The notes: a model not told the origin generated them from the letters alone. A stretch of 64,000 bases of DNA from an uncultured bacterium (GCA_947073645.1 CAMTMK010000011.1:1-64000); one strand, 5' to 3'; counted from the first letter of the stretch, positions 40,045 through 50,930 are shown. Made by a program: numbers and translations.

Positions 40045-41484
40045 ATGAAAATTTTATTTGCAGCAGCAGAAGTAGCACCGTTTTCAAAAGCTGGCGGACT
40101 CGCCGATGTTGTCGGAAGTTTACCTAAATATTTGGAAAAAGATGCGGAAATTGCAATTTTCACCCCGCTTCACGGACTTATTGATGTAAATAAATATGAA
40201 ATTAAAGAACTTGAAAATTCTGAAATGTGGCTTACGTTTGGAGGCATGGGACACAAGTTTAGATTGTTCATGTGTAAATTGCCTGATACAAATATAAATG
40301 TGTTTTTTGTACATAACGATTGGTATTTCTCATGTTTTAAAGATGTTTACCCGAAATGGCTTGATCCTAAATATGAACATGAAAGATATATTGCATTTTC
40401 TCTTGCAACAATGGAGTATGCTAAATTATTGAATTTTAAAGCTGATGTTATTCATGCTAACGACTGGCATACTGCTATGATTCCTGTATATTTGCATAGC
40501 AATTACAGATATGATGAATTCTGGCAGAATACGAAAACTGTTTTCGAAATTCATAACCTTGCATATCAAGGTGTTTGGTTTGAAGATGTTCTTGATTTTG
40601 CAAATATGCGAAAAGATATTGTATTCAATGAATTCGGGGTAGAACATTACGGTAAAGTTAACTGGATGAAGGGTGCAATTAACTATGCAGATAAAATTAT
40701 TGCCGTTTCTCCAAATTATGCAAGAGAAATTCTAACCGGAGAATTTGGTGAAGGCATGGATTATACATTGCGCATTAATCAACATAAGCTTGTCGGTATT
40801 TTGAACGGGATTGATTATGATATATTTAATCCTAAAAAAGATAAATGTATTGCAAAAAATTATGATGTTAAATCTTTAAAAAATAAAGAAGAAAATAAAA
40901 AACTTGTTTGTGAGAAATTCGGACTTGAATATAATTCGGAAAGACCTTTGTATGCAATGGTTTCTCGTTTGGTAGGACAAAAAGGTATTGATTTAATCAG
41001 ACAGGTTGAAGGTGAGTTAAAAAATGTGAATGCTGATTTTGTATTCCTTGGAAGCGGTGATAAAGATTACGAAAATCTTTTAATCTGGCTTTCAAATAAT
41101 TCATCAAATATTCGCGCGTATATAGGATATAAAGGAGACTTGGCGAACCAAATTTATGCAGGAAGCGATTTTTATTTGATGCCTTCTAAATTTGAACCCT
41201 GCGGATTAAGTCAGTTGATTGCAATGAAATACGGTTCTTTGCCGGTTGTAAGAGCTACCGGTGGTTTGGAAGATACTGTTGTTGGTTACCCAATGGCTGA
41301 TTCAACTGGTTTTAAGTTCTGGGGTTATGACGGTTGGAGCATGATGCAGGCTATTTATTGTGCAAATTCTGTATATCAAGATAAATACACTTTTGATGCT
41401 ATGCGTAAAACTGCTATGGAAGCCGATTTCTCTTGGAAAAGAAGCACTAAAGAATATTTGGATTTATATAAAAGTTTGACATAA
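40045..41484 (+). CDS. glgA: Glycogen/starch synthase (GT5)
   Basis: MKILFAAAEVAPFSKAGGLADVVGSLPKYL, HANDWHTAMIPVYL, MPSKFEPCGLSQLIAMKYG. Confidence 0.95.
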   Translation: MKILFAAAEVAPFSKAGGLADVVGSLPKYLEKDAEIAIFTPLHGLIDVNKYEIKELENSEMWLTFGGMGHKFRLFMCKLPDTNINVFFVHNDWYFSCFKDVYPKWLDPKYEHERYIAFSLATMEYAKLLNFKADVIHANDWHTAMIPVYLHSNYRYDEFWQNTKTVFEIHNLAYQGVWFEDVLDFANMRKDIVFNEFGVEHYGKVNWMKGAINYADKIIAVSPNYAREILTGEFGEGMDYTLRINQHKLVGILNGIDYDIFNPKKDKCIAKNYDVKSLKNKEENKKLVCEKFGLEYNSERPLYAMVSRLVGQKGIDLIRQVEGELKNVNADFVFLGSGDKDYENLLIWLSNNSSNIRAYIGYKGDLANQIYAGSDFYLMPSKFEPCGLSQLIAMKYGSLPVVRATGGLEDTVVGYPMADSTGFKFWGYDGWSMMQAIYCANSVYQDKYTFDAMRKTAMEADFSWKRSTKEYLDLYKSLT

Positions 41485-41510
41485 TTTAAAACGTAGTACA
41501 AAATGGAAGT

Positions 41511-42380
41511 ATGCAAAAGACTGATTATTTAAAATTACATATTTCTGTTTTGTTATCTGGTTTTACAGGACTTTTTGCAAAACTTATTACATTGAATGAA
41601 GTTGTAATTGTTTGGTATAGAATGTTTTTGGCTTTTATTATTTTTGTTGTCATGCTTATTTTTATGCGCAAAAATCCGAAAGATGATGATGCTTTTAAAA
41701 TCTGCGGGTTAGGTGTATTGCTGGCAATTCATTTGATGTTTTTCTTTGGCAGTATAAAATATTCAAATGTATCTATAGGGGTTGTTTGTTATTCTCTTGT
41801 AGGTTTTTTTACTGTTTTATTTGAGCCTTTGATATGTAAAACAAAATTCTCGTTTGTTGAATTATTCTACAGTTTGATTGCTGTATTTGGAATTTGTTTA
41901 ATATTTAATTTTGATGTCAGTTACAGATTTGGGATAATATTAGGTGTTATTTCTGCAGGGTTATTTGCTTTGTATACTTTGTTTAATAAGGTTATTGAGG
42001 TTGGGAAGTCTTCCAGAAGTATGTTGTTTTATGAGCTTTTAGGCGGAACTGTATTTATGTCTTTATTTATGCCTGTTTATGCTTATTTTGTGAAAATTCC
42101 CGCATTTTTGCCGCTTGGTATTGAGTGGTTTTGGATATTTATTCTTGCTTTTTTCTGTACTGTTTTATTGTATTTGTGCCATATTGGGGCTTTAAAGACT
42201 ATTTCTGCATTTACGGTAAGTTTAACGGGAAATTTAGAGCCGATTTACGGGATATTGTTTGCGATAATCTTCTTGGGAGAAGCTCAAGATTTAACTCCTG
42301 CATTTTATATTGGTATGATATTAATATTTTTATCAGTATTTTTGCAATCGTTTAGTAAAAATAAAAAGCTTCCTCATTGA
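41511..42380 (+). CDS. EamA/DMT-family transporter
   Basis: About ten TM segments, two EamA-like halves. Confidence 0.85.
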   Translation: MQKTDYLKLHISVLLSGFTGLFAKLITLNEVVIVWYRMFLAFIIFVVMLIFMRKNPKDDDAFKICGLGVLLAIHLMFFFGSIKYSNVSIGVVCYSLVGFFTVLFEPLICKTKFSFVELFYSLIAVFGICLIFNFDVSYRFGIILGVISAGLFALYTLFNKVIEVGKSSRSMLFYELLGGTVFMSLFMPVYAYFVKIPAFLPLGIEWFWIFILAFFCTVLLYLCHIGALKTISAFTVSLTGNLEPIYGILFAIIFLGEAQDLTPAFYIGMILIFLSVFLQSFSKNKKLPH

Positions 42381-42392
42381 GGAAGCTTTTTT
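42363..42392. terminator. Bidirectional terminator
   Basis: aaaaagcttcctcattgaggaagctttttt. Confidence 0.8.
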
Positions 42393-42415
42393 ATATGTAA
42401 AAAGAAAGAAATTAA

Positions 42416-43507
42416 TTATGCTTTTGGTTGTTCAACCTTCGGTTGTTCAGCTTGTAGCTGTTCCAATTTAGCTAAAGCTGTTGTTGCTGTTTCTTGAACA
42501 TTTTTGTCCTGGTCGTTTTTAGCGATTGAGAACAATGTTGTCAAGTCTTGTTTGTATGCAGGCTGTTGAATGTAGCTTAAAGCTTCGATAGCTGAAGTTC
42601 TAACCATTGGGTTAGGGTTGTTTTTCAACTGTTCTACAATTGTTACTGCACCCGGCAATTCTGTTAGAGGTACTGTAGAACCTGTAAGTTTCACTACTTC
42701 ATCGCCGTATAGTTTTTGCATGATTGCTGATGTGAACATTGCGTAGCTTTTGTTTCTTTCAGCTTGTTCCATTGGAGTGATTTTTGTAGCTGTTTCTTTT
42801 TCAGCGTCTGAAAGTTGTTCACCTTTCATCATTTTTTGTCTTGCTGCGATTTGTTCTTGAGTAGGTCCTTCAAGTTTACTTGAATCTGTGTTAATGATTT
42901 TGTTTAAAGCATCAACTACTTTTTCATCAAGTAATTCTGTAGCTTTTTGAGGGTCTTCTTTTACCATATTTGCAATTTCTTCCATTGCATTAGCTTGTAC
43001 TTCATAGTCAGGGTTTGTTAATTTTGCGATAAAAGAATTCAAATCAACTTGTGGAGCCATTGGCTGCGGTGGAACTACTTCTACGCTTGGAGCTGCTTGT
43101 GCAGGTTGTTCTGCTACAGGTTGAGTTACAACAGGAGCCGGAGCATTAATGTTTTGCTGTTGGATTACTTGTTGAGGAGCTGCTGCTTGAACTGCTTCAG
43201 GAGTCGGCTGCTGTGGTATGCAAACAGGACAAGGCGGGCAAACTACAGGTTGTTGTTGAGGCATGTAGTAAGGCTGAGCTTGTGCCTGAGGATAATCATA
43301 TAATTGTGCTTGCGGATAGTTATAGATTGGCGCTGTCGGTTGAGCGTATTGAGGTACGTTCATAGCTACTTGTCCAACACCCGGGGCACTTACTGAAGGG
43401 TTGTGTACATCAATCTTTACTGCATTATAATTTGGTGCCGGAGTTTGAACTGGCATCATTTGGGGTTGCTGCATGTAAGGATTTACATAGTTTGGAGCTT
43501 GAATCAT
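42416..43507 (-). CDS. P/Q-rich protein with HEAT-like C-terminal repeats
   Basis: N-terminal PQ-rich low complexity, then AIEALSYIQQPAYKQDL.. / TTALAKLEQ helical repeats. Confidence 0.55.
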   Translation of the reverse strand: MIQAPNYVNPYMQQPQMMPVQTPAPNYNAVKIDVHNPSVSAPGVGQVAMNVPQYAQPTAPIYNYPQAQLYDYPQAQAQPYYMPQQQPVVCPPCPVCIPQQPTPEAVQAAAPQQVIQQQNINAPAPVVTQPVAEQPAQAAPSVEVVPPQPMAPQVDLNSFIAKLTNPDYEVQANAMEEIANMVKEDPQKATELLDEKVVDALNKIINTDSSKLEGPTQEQIAARQKMMKGEQLSDAEKETATKITPMEQAERNKSYAMFTSAIMQKLYGDEVVKLTGSTVPLTELPGAVTIVEQLKNNPNPMVRTSAIEALSYIQQPAYKQDLTTLFSIAKNDQDKNVQETATTALAKLEQLQAEQPKVEQPKA

Positions 43508-43685
43508 TTAATTTCTTCCTTTCAATAGAATATTGTCATATTTTTATTCTACTGTTTAAATATCCCTCAAGATATAAAATTGCTAAAATTTCGAAAAATT
43601 TTAATAATTCTTAACACATCCTTACAATTTTGATTAAAATATATTTATGCTATAATGTAATAGTACAGTATTTGGGATTGTATTT

Positions 43686-44648
43686 ATGATAATTAACAAG
43701 AATGAAAGAAAATCTATAAGATCAGTTTTCGGCAAAACTCTGGCAGAACTGGGTAAAACTAATCCAAACATAGTTGTTTTGGATGCAGATTTGTCTTGTT
43801 CTACACAGACACAGGTTTTTGCAAAAGAATTTCCGGACAGATTCTTTAATTGCGGTATTGCAGAACAGGATATGGTTGCTGTTTCGGCAGGGCTCGCATC
43901 TGTCGGCAAAATTCCGTTTTGTGCAAGTTTTGCTATGTTTGCAACAGGCAGAACTTATGACCAGATTAGAAATTCAGTATGCTATCCCGAATTTAATGTG
44001 AAAATTGTCGGAACACATGGTGGTGTAACTGTTGGTGAAGACGGCGCAAGTCATCAGGCTTTGGAAGATGTTTCGTTAATGCGCGGTATTCCAAACATGG
44101 CTGTAATAGTTCCTGCTGATTGCAGAGAATGTGAACAGGTTATTAAATTTGCATCAGAAAACTATGGACCGATGTATATCAGAATTCCAAGAACAAATGT
44201 TTGCGATATATTTGATGAAAACTATGAATTTGATTTCTGTAAAGCTCATTTGGTTGAAGATGGAACTGATGTTACTGTTATTACAAACGGAGAAACGCTC
44301 GCTGAAGTTATTGAAGCTGCTGAAAATTTAAAAGCTCAAGGGTATTCTGTTCAAATTCTTCATGTTCCTGTTGTAAAACCATTAGACGGGGCGACAATTA
44401 TTGATTACGTTAAGAAAACAAAATTTGTTATGACTGTTGAAAACCATTCTATTACAGGCGGTTTAGGCAGTGCAATTTGTGAACTTCTTGCAGAATATTA
44501 TCCTGTTCCTGTTCACAGGCTTGGTGTTAACGATACATTCGGGCAGAGCGGAAAGTGGGATTTCTTGCTTGATTACTACGGATTAACTTCCGAAAAATTA
44601 GCAGTAAGTATTAAAAGACATATTGATAAATATCGTCTTGTAAAATAA
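43686..44648 (+). CDS. Transketolase C-terminal half (pyrimidine-binding + C-terminal domains)
   Basis: RSVFGKTLAELGKTNPNIVVLDADLS, FNCGIAEQDMVAVSAGLA, GEDGASHQALEDVSLMRGIPNM. Confidence 0.88.
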   Translation: MIINKNERKSIRSVFGKTLAELGKTNPNIVVLDADLSCSTQTQVFAKEFPDRFFNCGIAEQDMVAVSAGLASVGKIPFCASFAMFATGRTYDQIRNSVCYPEFNVKIVGTHGGVTVGEDGASHQALEDVSLMRGIPNMAVIVPADCRECEQVIKFASENYGPMYIRIPRTNVCDIFDENYEFDFCKAHLVEDGTDVTVITNGETLAEVIEAAENLKAQGYSVQILHVPVVKPLDGATIIDYVKKTKFVMTVENHSITGGLGSAICELLAEYYPVPVHRLGVNDTFGQSGKWDFLLDYYGLTSEKLAVSIKRHIDKYRLVK

Positions 44649-44663
44649 TATAGGGAAAGATTT

Positions 44664-45341
44664 ATGATTCAATTCAGAGCTGTTACCAAAAAATACAAAA
44701 ATGACCATTATGCGTTGAAAAACGTTAATCTTGATATCATGTCAGGTGAATTTGTATTCATTGTCGGCGCATCAGGCGCAGGAAAATCTACGCTAATGAA
44801 ACTTTTGTATACGGAAGAAAGACCGACAAGCGGTACAGTTACTATATGCGGTAAAAATATTGCAAAATTATCTAATGACCAGGTTCCAAGTTTAAGACGC
44901 TGGATGGGTATTATTTTTCAGGATTATAAACTTCTTCAAACTCATACGATTTATGATAATGTTGCTTATGTTATCAGAACTCTCGGTATGAGTTCAAAAG
45001 AAATTAATGCAAGGGTATCAGGTGCGCTGAAAATCGTTGGTTTATACGATAAAATGAATGCTTTTCCGTCTGAACTTTCAGGCGGAGAACAACAAAGAGT
45101 TGGCATTGCACGTGCAATTGTCAATGGGCCGCAATTGTTGATTGCAGATGAACCTACAGGTAACTTAGACCCTAAAAACTCAATGGAAATTATGCAGATT
45201 TTGGATCAAATCAACCAGAGAGGTATTACGGTAATCGTTTCAACTCACGATAATGCAATGGTTGATTACTTTAGAAAACGTGTTATTACACTGGATAACG
45301 GCACGGTTGTCAGGGATATACAGGCAGGTACTTATGAATAG
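44664..45341 (+). CDS. ftsE: Cell division ATP-binding protein FtsE
   Basis: [41 protein letters not shown]; followed by ftsX. Confidence 0.92.
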   Translation: MIQFRAVTKKYKNDHYALKNVNLDIMSGEFVFIVGASGAGKSTLMKLLYTEERPTSGTVTICGKNIAKLSNDQVPSLRRWMGIIFQDYKLLQTHTIYDNVAYVIRTLGMSSKEINARVSGALKIVGLYDKMNAFPSELSGGEQQRVGIARAIVNGPQLLIADEPTGNLDPKNSMEIMQILDQINQRGITVIVSTHDNAMVDYFRKRVITLDNGTVVRDIQAGTYE

Positions 45342-46242
45342 TCACAAAGCAAAGATTAAAAGAGAAGTTAAAAAGCACATTCCAAAAGATTGGTTGTGTG
45401 AGGTTAGAATTTTATACAGATTAACTAAAGAAACTATCCTTGATATTTATAGAACAGGCATGGTGAACCTTGTTATCGTGACCACTATGGCTGCTATTTT
45501 GATAATTTTTGGTGCATTTTTCAGGTCAGCAATATCTATTTCTGCATTTGCTCATGAGCTTGGTAATGCATTGGAAATATCGGTTTATCTTAAAGAAAAT
45601 TCTGATGCAAATGTTATGAAAAACAGGGTAAAAGAGTTTGAACATGTTGAAAATGTAACTATTATACCAAAAGCTACATCATGGACGAATTTGAAACGAG
45701 AAATGGATTTGCCTGATATGGAAAATCCGCTGCCTGATACGCTGCATGTTAAGGTTGATAAACCAGAAAATATTGAAGAAGTATTCAAAAATGTTAAACA
45801 GTTAAATTCTGTTGAAGACGTGAGTTATGCTCAGGATTTGGCTAAAAAGATTGAAATGCTTAATCATATCGTTAATTTGATTACGATATTTGTTGTAATT
45901 ATTATGGCTATTTTGACTATGACTATTATTAACAATACGATTCAACTTGTTATTCAATCAAGAAAAGAAGAAATTGAAATTATGAGATTGATGGGAGTTT
46001 CAAATTGGTATATCCGCTTCCCATTGATTATGCAAGGGGCTTTCTATGGTTTTACGGGTGCATTATTGGCTGTATTACCGTTGAATATTGTTCAAAATGG
46101 TTTGAATAACGTGCATCAGTTCTTTATGGTGCCAACTCCTTTGTATGCTCAGCAAATTGTTATTTCAATTATGTTTATTATGGCAGTTTCATTTGGTGCA
46201 GGCGGAAGCTTTTTATGTATTAAAAAACATTTGCAGGTGTAG
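45334..46242 (+). CDS. ftsX: Cell division permease FtsX
   Basis: Four-TM FtsX layout with extracellular loop; start at 45334 (overlaps ftsE stop). Confidence 0.9.
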   Translation: MNSHKAKIKREVKKHIPKDWLCEVRILYRLTKETILDIYRTGMVNLVIVTTMAAILIIFGAFFRSAISISAFAHELGNALEISVYLKENSDANVMKNRVKEFEHVENVTIIPKATSWTNLKREMDLPDMENPLPDTLHVKVDKPENIEEVFKNVKQLNSVEDVSYAQDLAKKIEMLNHIVNLITIFVVIIMAILTMTIINNTIQLVIQSRKEEIEIMRLMGVSNWYIRFPLIMQGAFYGFTGALLAVLPLNIVQNGLNNVHQFFMVPTPLYAQQIVISIMFIMAVSFGAGGSFLCIKKHLQV

Positions 46243-46245
46243 TGA

Positions 46246-47367
46246 ATGAACATTTTGCTTGTGTCTGATGATGATGAGTTTGCATATAATCTGAAAGAAA
46301 AACTGGTATTTTTGAGAAAAGATGATGTCGTAAGTGTTACCGGTTTTGATGGAGATTTTAATAATGCTGATGTTGTTTTAGTTCATGATAATGTTGATTT
46401 AATTAAAAATCTTCGCAAAAATAAGAGCTTGTGTATAATTTTTTTATCAAATTCTTATGACAGTAAAAAAATTCTGGAAGCGGTTGATTGTGGAGCTGAT
46501 GATTTTATACTTGCAGATGCAGAAGATTTTGAATTTGTAATCAGAATTATAAATAATATGAAATATAGTTCGGCGAAATTAACTTCATTGAGAGATGCAA
46601 AACTTTTATATGATGAGTTTTCTGGATTATATAGATATGAAGTTTGCAGTTCTCTTTTGGAAGGTTATAAAAATGGAACTTTTATGGTGATTGCACCTTG
46701 TGATAAAGTTTCGTTTTCTGTTGAGAATATGGTTGAAGCTATAAAATCTGTACTTAGAACGTATGATATTGCATTTGTTGGAAATGGTGCTAATTTCTAT
46801 ATCTTTTTGCCAAATACAGATTATAACGGCGCTGTTGCTGTTTTTAATAAAATAAATGAATCTATTGAGATAAGAGCTGGTTTTTCTGATATTTCAAACA
46901 AAGACTATGAAAAAGAGGCTTTGAATGCTTTGGCGGAAGCTTCTGACTGCGGGTATTCATTGTCAGAATTTAAAGAGAACACTTTGGATGAGTGGCTTTT
47001 TGATGCTCCAAAAGGAGGATATAAATTATTTAGAAAAGTGTTTAATGCAAAAATGGAAAAAGTAATTGCACCTGTATTCTACAGGCTTCAAAAATCTTAT
47101 GAGGATAAACTTTTTGAAACGCAAATTGAGCAGTATACTAATTCAGAACAGTGCGTATTTAGTTTAAAAAATAGCAATGGGGAAAGTTCATTAAGAATCG
47201 TATATCCAGGATTTGCTAAAATTATGATTTATATTGAACATGCTGGTTTAGATAGTCCGGAAAACAGAGAAATTGCTTTGCAATTAGATAAAATTACGCA
47301 AAGAGAACTTATAAGTATTGTAGAAGGGTTTATAGAAGAATTTAAGGAGACAAAATGTTATCAGTAA
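46246..47367 (+). CDS. Degenerate receiver + degenerate GGDEF-like protein
   Basis: NILLVSDDDEFAYNL...VLVHDN; DEFSGLYRYEVCSSLLE aligned with DELTGLYNRR; GNGANFYIFLPNTD where GGDEF expected. Confidence 0.5.
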   Translation: MNILLVSDDDEFAYNLKEKLVFLRKDDVVSVTGFDGDFNNADVVLVHDNVDLIKNLRKNKSLCIIFLSNSYDSKKILEAVDCGADDFILADAEDFEFVIRIINNMKYSSAKLTSLRDAKLLYDEFSGLYRYEVCSSLLEGYKNGTFMVIAPCDKVSFSVENMVEAIKSVLRTYDIAFVGNGANFYIFLPNTDYNGAVAVFNKINESIEIRAGFSDISNKDYEKEALNALAEASDCGYSLSEFKENTLDEWLFDAPKGGYKLFRKVFNAKMEKVIAPVFYRLQKSYEDKLFETQIEQYTNSEQCVFSLKNSNGESSLRIVYPGFAKIMIYIEHAGLDSPENREIALQLDKITQRELISIVEGFIEEFKETKCYQ

Positions 47368-47882
47368 AAGACAGTTTGGTTTTAATGATTGATGTGCAGG
47401 AACGTTTGGTTGCAGCTTTAGATAAAAACATTATTGTTTCAAAAGCTCAAAAAATTCTTGATGGAGCAGATTTTTTAAATGTGCCTGTGCTTGTTACGGA
47501 GCAGTATCGTAATGGACTTGGAAACACTGTGTTACCTTTAAGTTCAAATATTCAGGTTGTTGAAAAGACTTGTTTTAATGCTTTGTTGGAAGACGGTATG
47601 CTTGATAGGATTAAAGCATACGGCAAGAGACAAGTTGTTATTTTTGGGATTGAAACACATATTTGTGTTTATCAGACAGCTTGTGCTCTTATGGAAGAAG
47701 GATTTGAGGTGTTTGTAGTCAAAGATGCATGTGCAAGCCGAGATAAGTCAGAATTTAAGCAAGGTATTCAGTCAATGCAGGATGCCGGAGCAAAAATCTT
47801 AACTGTTGAGATGCTTTTGTTCGCTTGGCTTGAAGGTGCAAAAAATCCAAAATTTAAAGAAGTTCAGGCTCTTATTAAATAG
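47355..47882 (+). CDS. Isochorismatase-family cysteine hydrolase
   Basis: LVLMIDVQERLVAAL, FGIETHICVYQTACALMEEGFEVFVVKDACASR. Confidence 0.9.
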   Translation: MLSVKDSLVLMIDVQERLVAALDKNIIVSKAQKILDGADFLNVPVLVTEQYRNGLGNTVLPLSSNIQVVEKTCFNALLEDGMLDRIKAYGKRQVVIFGIETHICVYQTACALMEEGFEVFVVKDACASRDKSEFKQGIQSMQDAGAKILTVEMLLFAWLEGAKNPKFKEVQALIK

Positions 47883-48753
47883 AATTTATGTCAATTTTAA
47901 TTTGATTTTTTAGCGCGTCGAGAGATGGAAATTTCTTCTCGGCGCGTATCATTTTGTCAAAGTTTATTTTTATTTGTTCACCATATATATCTTTGTCAAA
48001 GTCTAAAATATGTGCTTCTAAAATCGCATGTGAACCGTTTATGGTTGGTCGGATACCAAAGTTTGCTATTGCTTTACCATAATTTGTATCAACAGAATAA
48101 ACACCGTAAGGAAGCTCTATCAGCTCCATAGGATAAACTATGTTTGCAGTTTTAAATCCTATTGTTCTGCCAATTTGATTGCCTTTGATAATTTGTCCTT
48201 GAATTGAAAATTTGCAGCCGAGCATTTGATTTGCTTTTTCAATTTTTCCTTCAGATAATAGTTTCCTAATTGTTGTGCTGCTGATTATTTCATTATTATG
48301 TTTTTGAGGAGATAGTTCAAAGTATTCATAACCATATTTTTTAGCGTTATCTTGCAAAAATTTTACATTACCTGATTTTTTTGCGCCGAAATTGTGATTC
48401 CAGCCTGTAGAAATTGAAACAGGTGTAAAATGGTTTACTAAGATATCTTTTAAATAATCTTGTGCTGTTAATCCGGCAATGCTCTCAAAGTCTAGTTCAT
48501 ATAAATAATCAACTCCGAGTTCTTCAATTTTTTTCTTTCTTTCATTACGTGTAAGTATATATTTTGGGCAGACTCCCCAAAAATAACAGCAGGGATGATT
48601 TGCAAAAGTAATTACTGCAGATTTATTTCCGTTTTGTTTTGCAAAATCTATTGCACTTTTTATAACTGATTTATGACCAAGATGTACGCCGTCAAAAAAG
48701 CCAAGGGCAAGTGATAAATTATTATTTTTGTTAAGTTCGGTAAATATTTTCAT
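47875..48753 (-). CDS. ribF: Bifunctional riboflavin kinase/FAD synthetase
   Basis: ALGFFDGVHLGHKSVI, ISSTTIRKLLSEGKIEKANQMLG, YGVYSVDT, ANFGIRPT; start at 48753. Confidence 0.93.
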   Translation of the reverse strand: MKIFTELNKNNNLSLALGFFDGVHLGHKSVIKSAIDFAKQNGNKSAVITFANHPCCYFWGVCPKYILTRNERKKKIEELGVDYLYELDFESIAGLTAQDYLKDILVNHFTPVSISTGWNHNFGAKKSGNVKFLQDNAKKYGYEYFELSPQKHNNEIISSTTIRKLLSEGKIEKANQMLGCKFSIQGQIIKGNQIGRTIGFKTANIVYPMELIELPYGVYSVDTNYGKAIANFGIRPTINGSHAILEAHILDFDKDIYGEQIKINFDKMIRAEKKFPSLDALKNQIKIDINSI

Positions 48754-48818
48754 ATGATTCTTATATATTATAACAAAAAATTTTATACTTGTATTTAATA
48801 TAAAAAAGGAGAAATATA

Positions 48819-49127
48819 ATGCAAATACAATCAGTTTCCCCAACATTTACAGGTAGTAATCCGAAACGTGGAGCAAGACATATCGGACAAGTAATGAATA
48901 AATTATATGAACAAGCATACAAAGATATGCCGCTTCAGTCTGATATTATACAAATAAGTACAAAGCTTTCAAATGGAAAAGAAATTAGTGGTATTGCAAC
49001 TTTTGATAAAGGTCGTTTTGTAAATTTATCTTTCCCATATGAGCATGCTCAATATCGAAGTGAATTTTGTAAAAATATTATTCAAAAGTTTAATGAAGTA
49101 ATTACCAAAGGAAAAGCAAATAAATAA
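48819..49127 (+). CDS. Small hypothetical protein with N-terminal tag
   Basis: MQIQSVSPTFTGSNPKRG; RBS AAAAAGGAG. Confidence 0.6.
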   Translation: MQIQSVSPTFTGSNPKRGARHIGQVMNKLYEQAYKDMPLQSDIIQISTKLSNGKEISGIATFDKGRFVNLSFPYEHAQYRSEFCKNIIQKFNEVITKGKANK

Positions 49128-49152
49128 AAAAAAGAGCCCGAAGGCTCTTTTT
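49128..49152. terminator. Bidirectional terminator
   Basis: aaaaaagagcc-cgaa-ggctctttttt. Confidence 0.7.
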
Positions 49153-50930
49153 TAGTGTTTAGTTACCGTACTTTTTAAATGAAGTTCTCTTAACTGTTGT
49201 AATGAAGCTTCACCGGGAGCGTCACTCATAAGGTCTTTTGCACCGGAGTTTTTCGGGAACGCAATAACGTCACGAATACTTTCAGTTCTGCAAAGTAACG
49301 CAACCAATCTGTCTAAACCGATTGCAAGACCTGCATGAGGCGGAGTACCGTATTGCAATGCATTAACCATAAATCCGAATTTTTCTTTTGCTTCTTCCTC
49401 AGTTAAGCCTAATGCTTTGAAGATTGCAGATTGAACTTCTGATGAGTGGATTCTTACAGAACCACCGCCTAATTCGGTTCCGTTATAAACGATATCGTAA
49501 GCGATTGATTTAACGTTACCTAAATCGCCAGATTTCAATTTGTCTAAGTCTTCAATGCAAGGTGATGTGAACGGGTGGTGCATTGCCATAAATCTGCCTT
49601 CTTCTTCACTCCATTCAAACATTGGAAAATCTACAACCCAAAGTAGATTGTGTTTGCTTTCATCAATTAAATCAAGACGTTTACCAAAGTAAAGTCTTAA
49701 TCTTCCCATAATGTCATAAACAAGTTTTGGTTTATCAGCAACAAAGAAGATAATGTCGCCGGCTTCAGCTTGAGCACGTTCTTGAATTTGTTTTGCTTGT
49801 TCTTCAGTAACGAATTTTAATACAGGAGATTTTGCTGTCCCGTCTTCGTTATAAATAATATTTGCAAGAGCTTTTGCACCAAATGATACAGCAAGTTTTG
49901 TGATATCATCAATATCTTTTCTAGAAAATTTTGCTCCGCCCGGAATTCTGATACCGCGAACGATACCACCGTTTTCAAGTGTGTTTTTGACGATTTGGAA
50001 TTCTGATTGTAAAATGATATCGCCGATATCAAACAATTCTAATCCAAAGCGTGTATCAGGTTTATCTGAACCAAATCTGTCCATAGCTTCTTGCCAAGGC
50101 ATTTGAATAAACGGAGTTTGAACCTCAACACCTGCAGCTTTGAATGTGTCAACAATCAAACCTTCAACAGTGTTTATAACATCCTGCTGTTCAACAAATG
50201 ACATTTCAAGGTCTATTTGAGTAAATTCAGGCTGTCTGTCTGCACGTAAATCTTCATCTCTGAAACATTTTGCGATTTGGTAATATCTTTCAATACCGCC
50301 AACCATTAATAATTGTTTAAAGATTTGCGGAGATTGAGGCAATGCATAGAATTTACCTTCCTGCACACGAGATGGAACGAGGTAATCTCTTGCACCTTCA
50401 GGAGTTGTTTTAATTAAGATAGGAGTTTCAACTTCCATAAAATCTTGATTATTCAAGTAATTTCTTGCTGCTTGACAGATTTTATGACGTAAAGTAAGGT
50501 TATGAAGCATACTTTCACGTCTGATATCTAAGTATCTGTATTTCAAACGAACATCTTCTGATACGTTTTCATCATCCAAAACGAATGGCAGAGTTTTAGC
50601 TTCAGAAAGAATTTCTACTGATTCCGGATAAATTTCAACTTGACCTGTCGGGTATTTTTCGTTGTAAGTTTCTTCCGGTCTTTTAGAAATCTTACCTTTA
50701 ATTGTAATAACATATTCTGTTTTAACTTTTTCAAAAACTTTATGAACATCAGGGTTGATTTGAGGGTTTGCTACAAGTTGGATAAAACCTGTTCTATCTC
50801 TTAATTCAATAAATAAAATACCGCCCAAATCACGGATAGTAGAAGCCCAGCCTGACAGGGTAACTTCTTCATTCAAATTGCTGAGGTTAAGCTCTCCGCA
50901 ATTATGGTCTTTAAGTTTTGTTTTAATCAT
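49152..50930 (-). CDS. aspS: Aspartyl-tRNA synthetase
   Basis: Class II aaRS: VETPILIKTTPEGARDYLVPSR, FRDEDLRADRQPEFTQIDLEMSF, GLAIGLDRLVALL. Confidence 0.96.
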   Translation of the reverse strand: MIKTKLKDHNCGELNLSNLNEEVTLSGWASTIRDLGGILFIELRDRTGFIQLVANPQINPDVHKVFEKVKTEYVITIKGKISKRPEETYNEKYPTGQVEIYPESVEILSEAKTLPFVLDDENVSEDVRLKYRYLDIRRESMLHNLTLRHKICQAARNYLNNQDFMEVETPILIKTTPEGARDYLVPSRVQEGKFYALPQSPQIFKQLLMVGGIERYYQIAKCFRDEDLRADRQPEFTQIDLEMSFVEQQDVINTVEGLIVDTFKAAGVEVQTPFIQMPWQEAMDRFGSDKPDTRFGLELFDIGDIILQSEFQIVKNTLENGGIVRGIRIPGGAKFSRKDIDDITKLAVSFGAKALANIIYNEDGTAKSPVLKFVTEEQAKQIQERAQAEAGDIIFFVADKPKLVYDIMGRLRLYFGKRLDLIDESKHNLLWVVDFPMFEWSEEEGRFMAMHHPFTSPCIEDLDKLKSGDLGNVKSIAYDIVYNGTELGGGSVRIHSSEVQSAIFKALGLTEEEAKEKFGFMVNALQYGTPPHAGLAIGLDRLVALLCRTESIRDVIAFPKNSGAKDLMSDAPGEASLQQLRELHLKSTVTKH

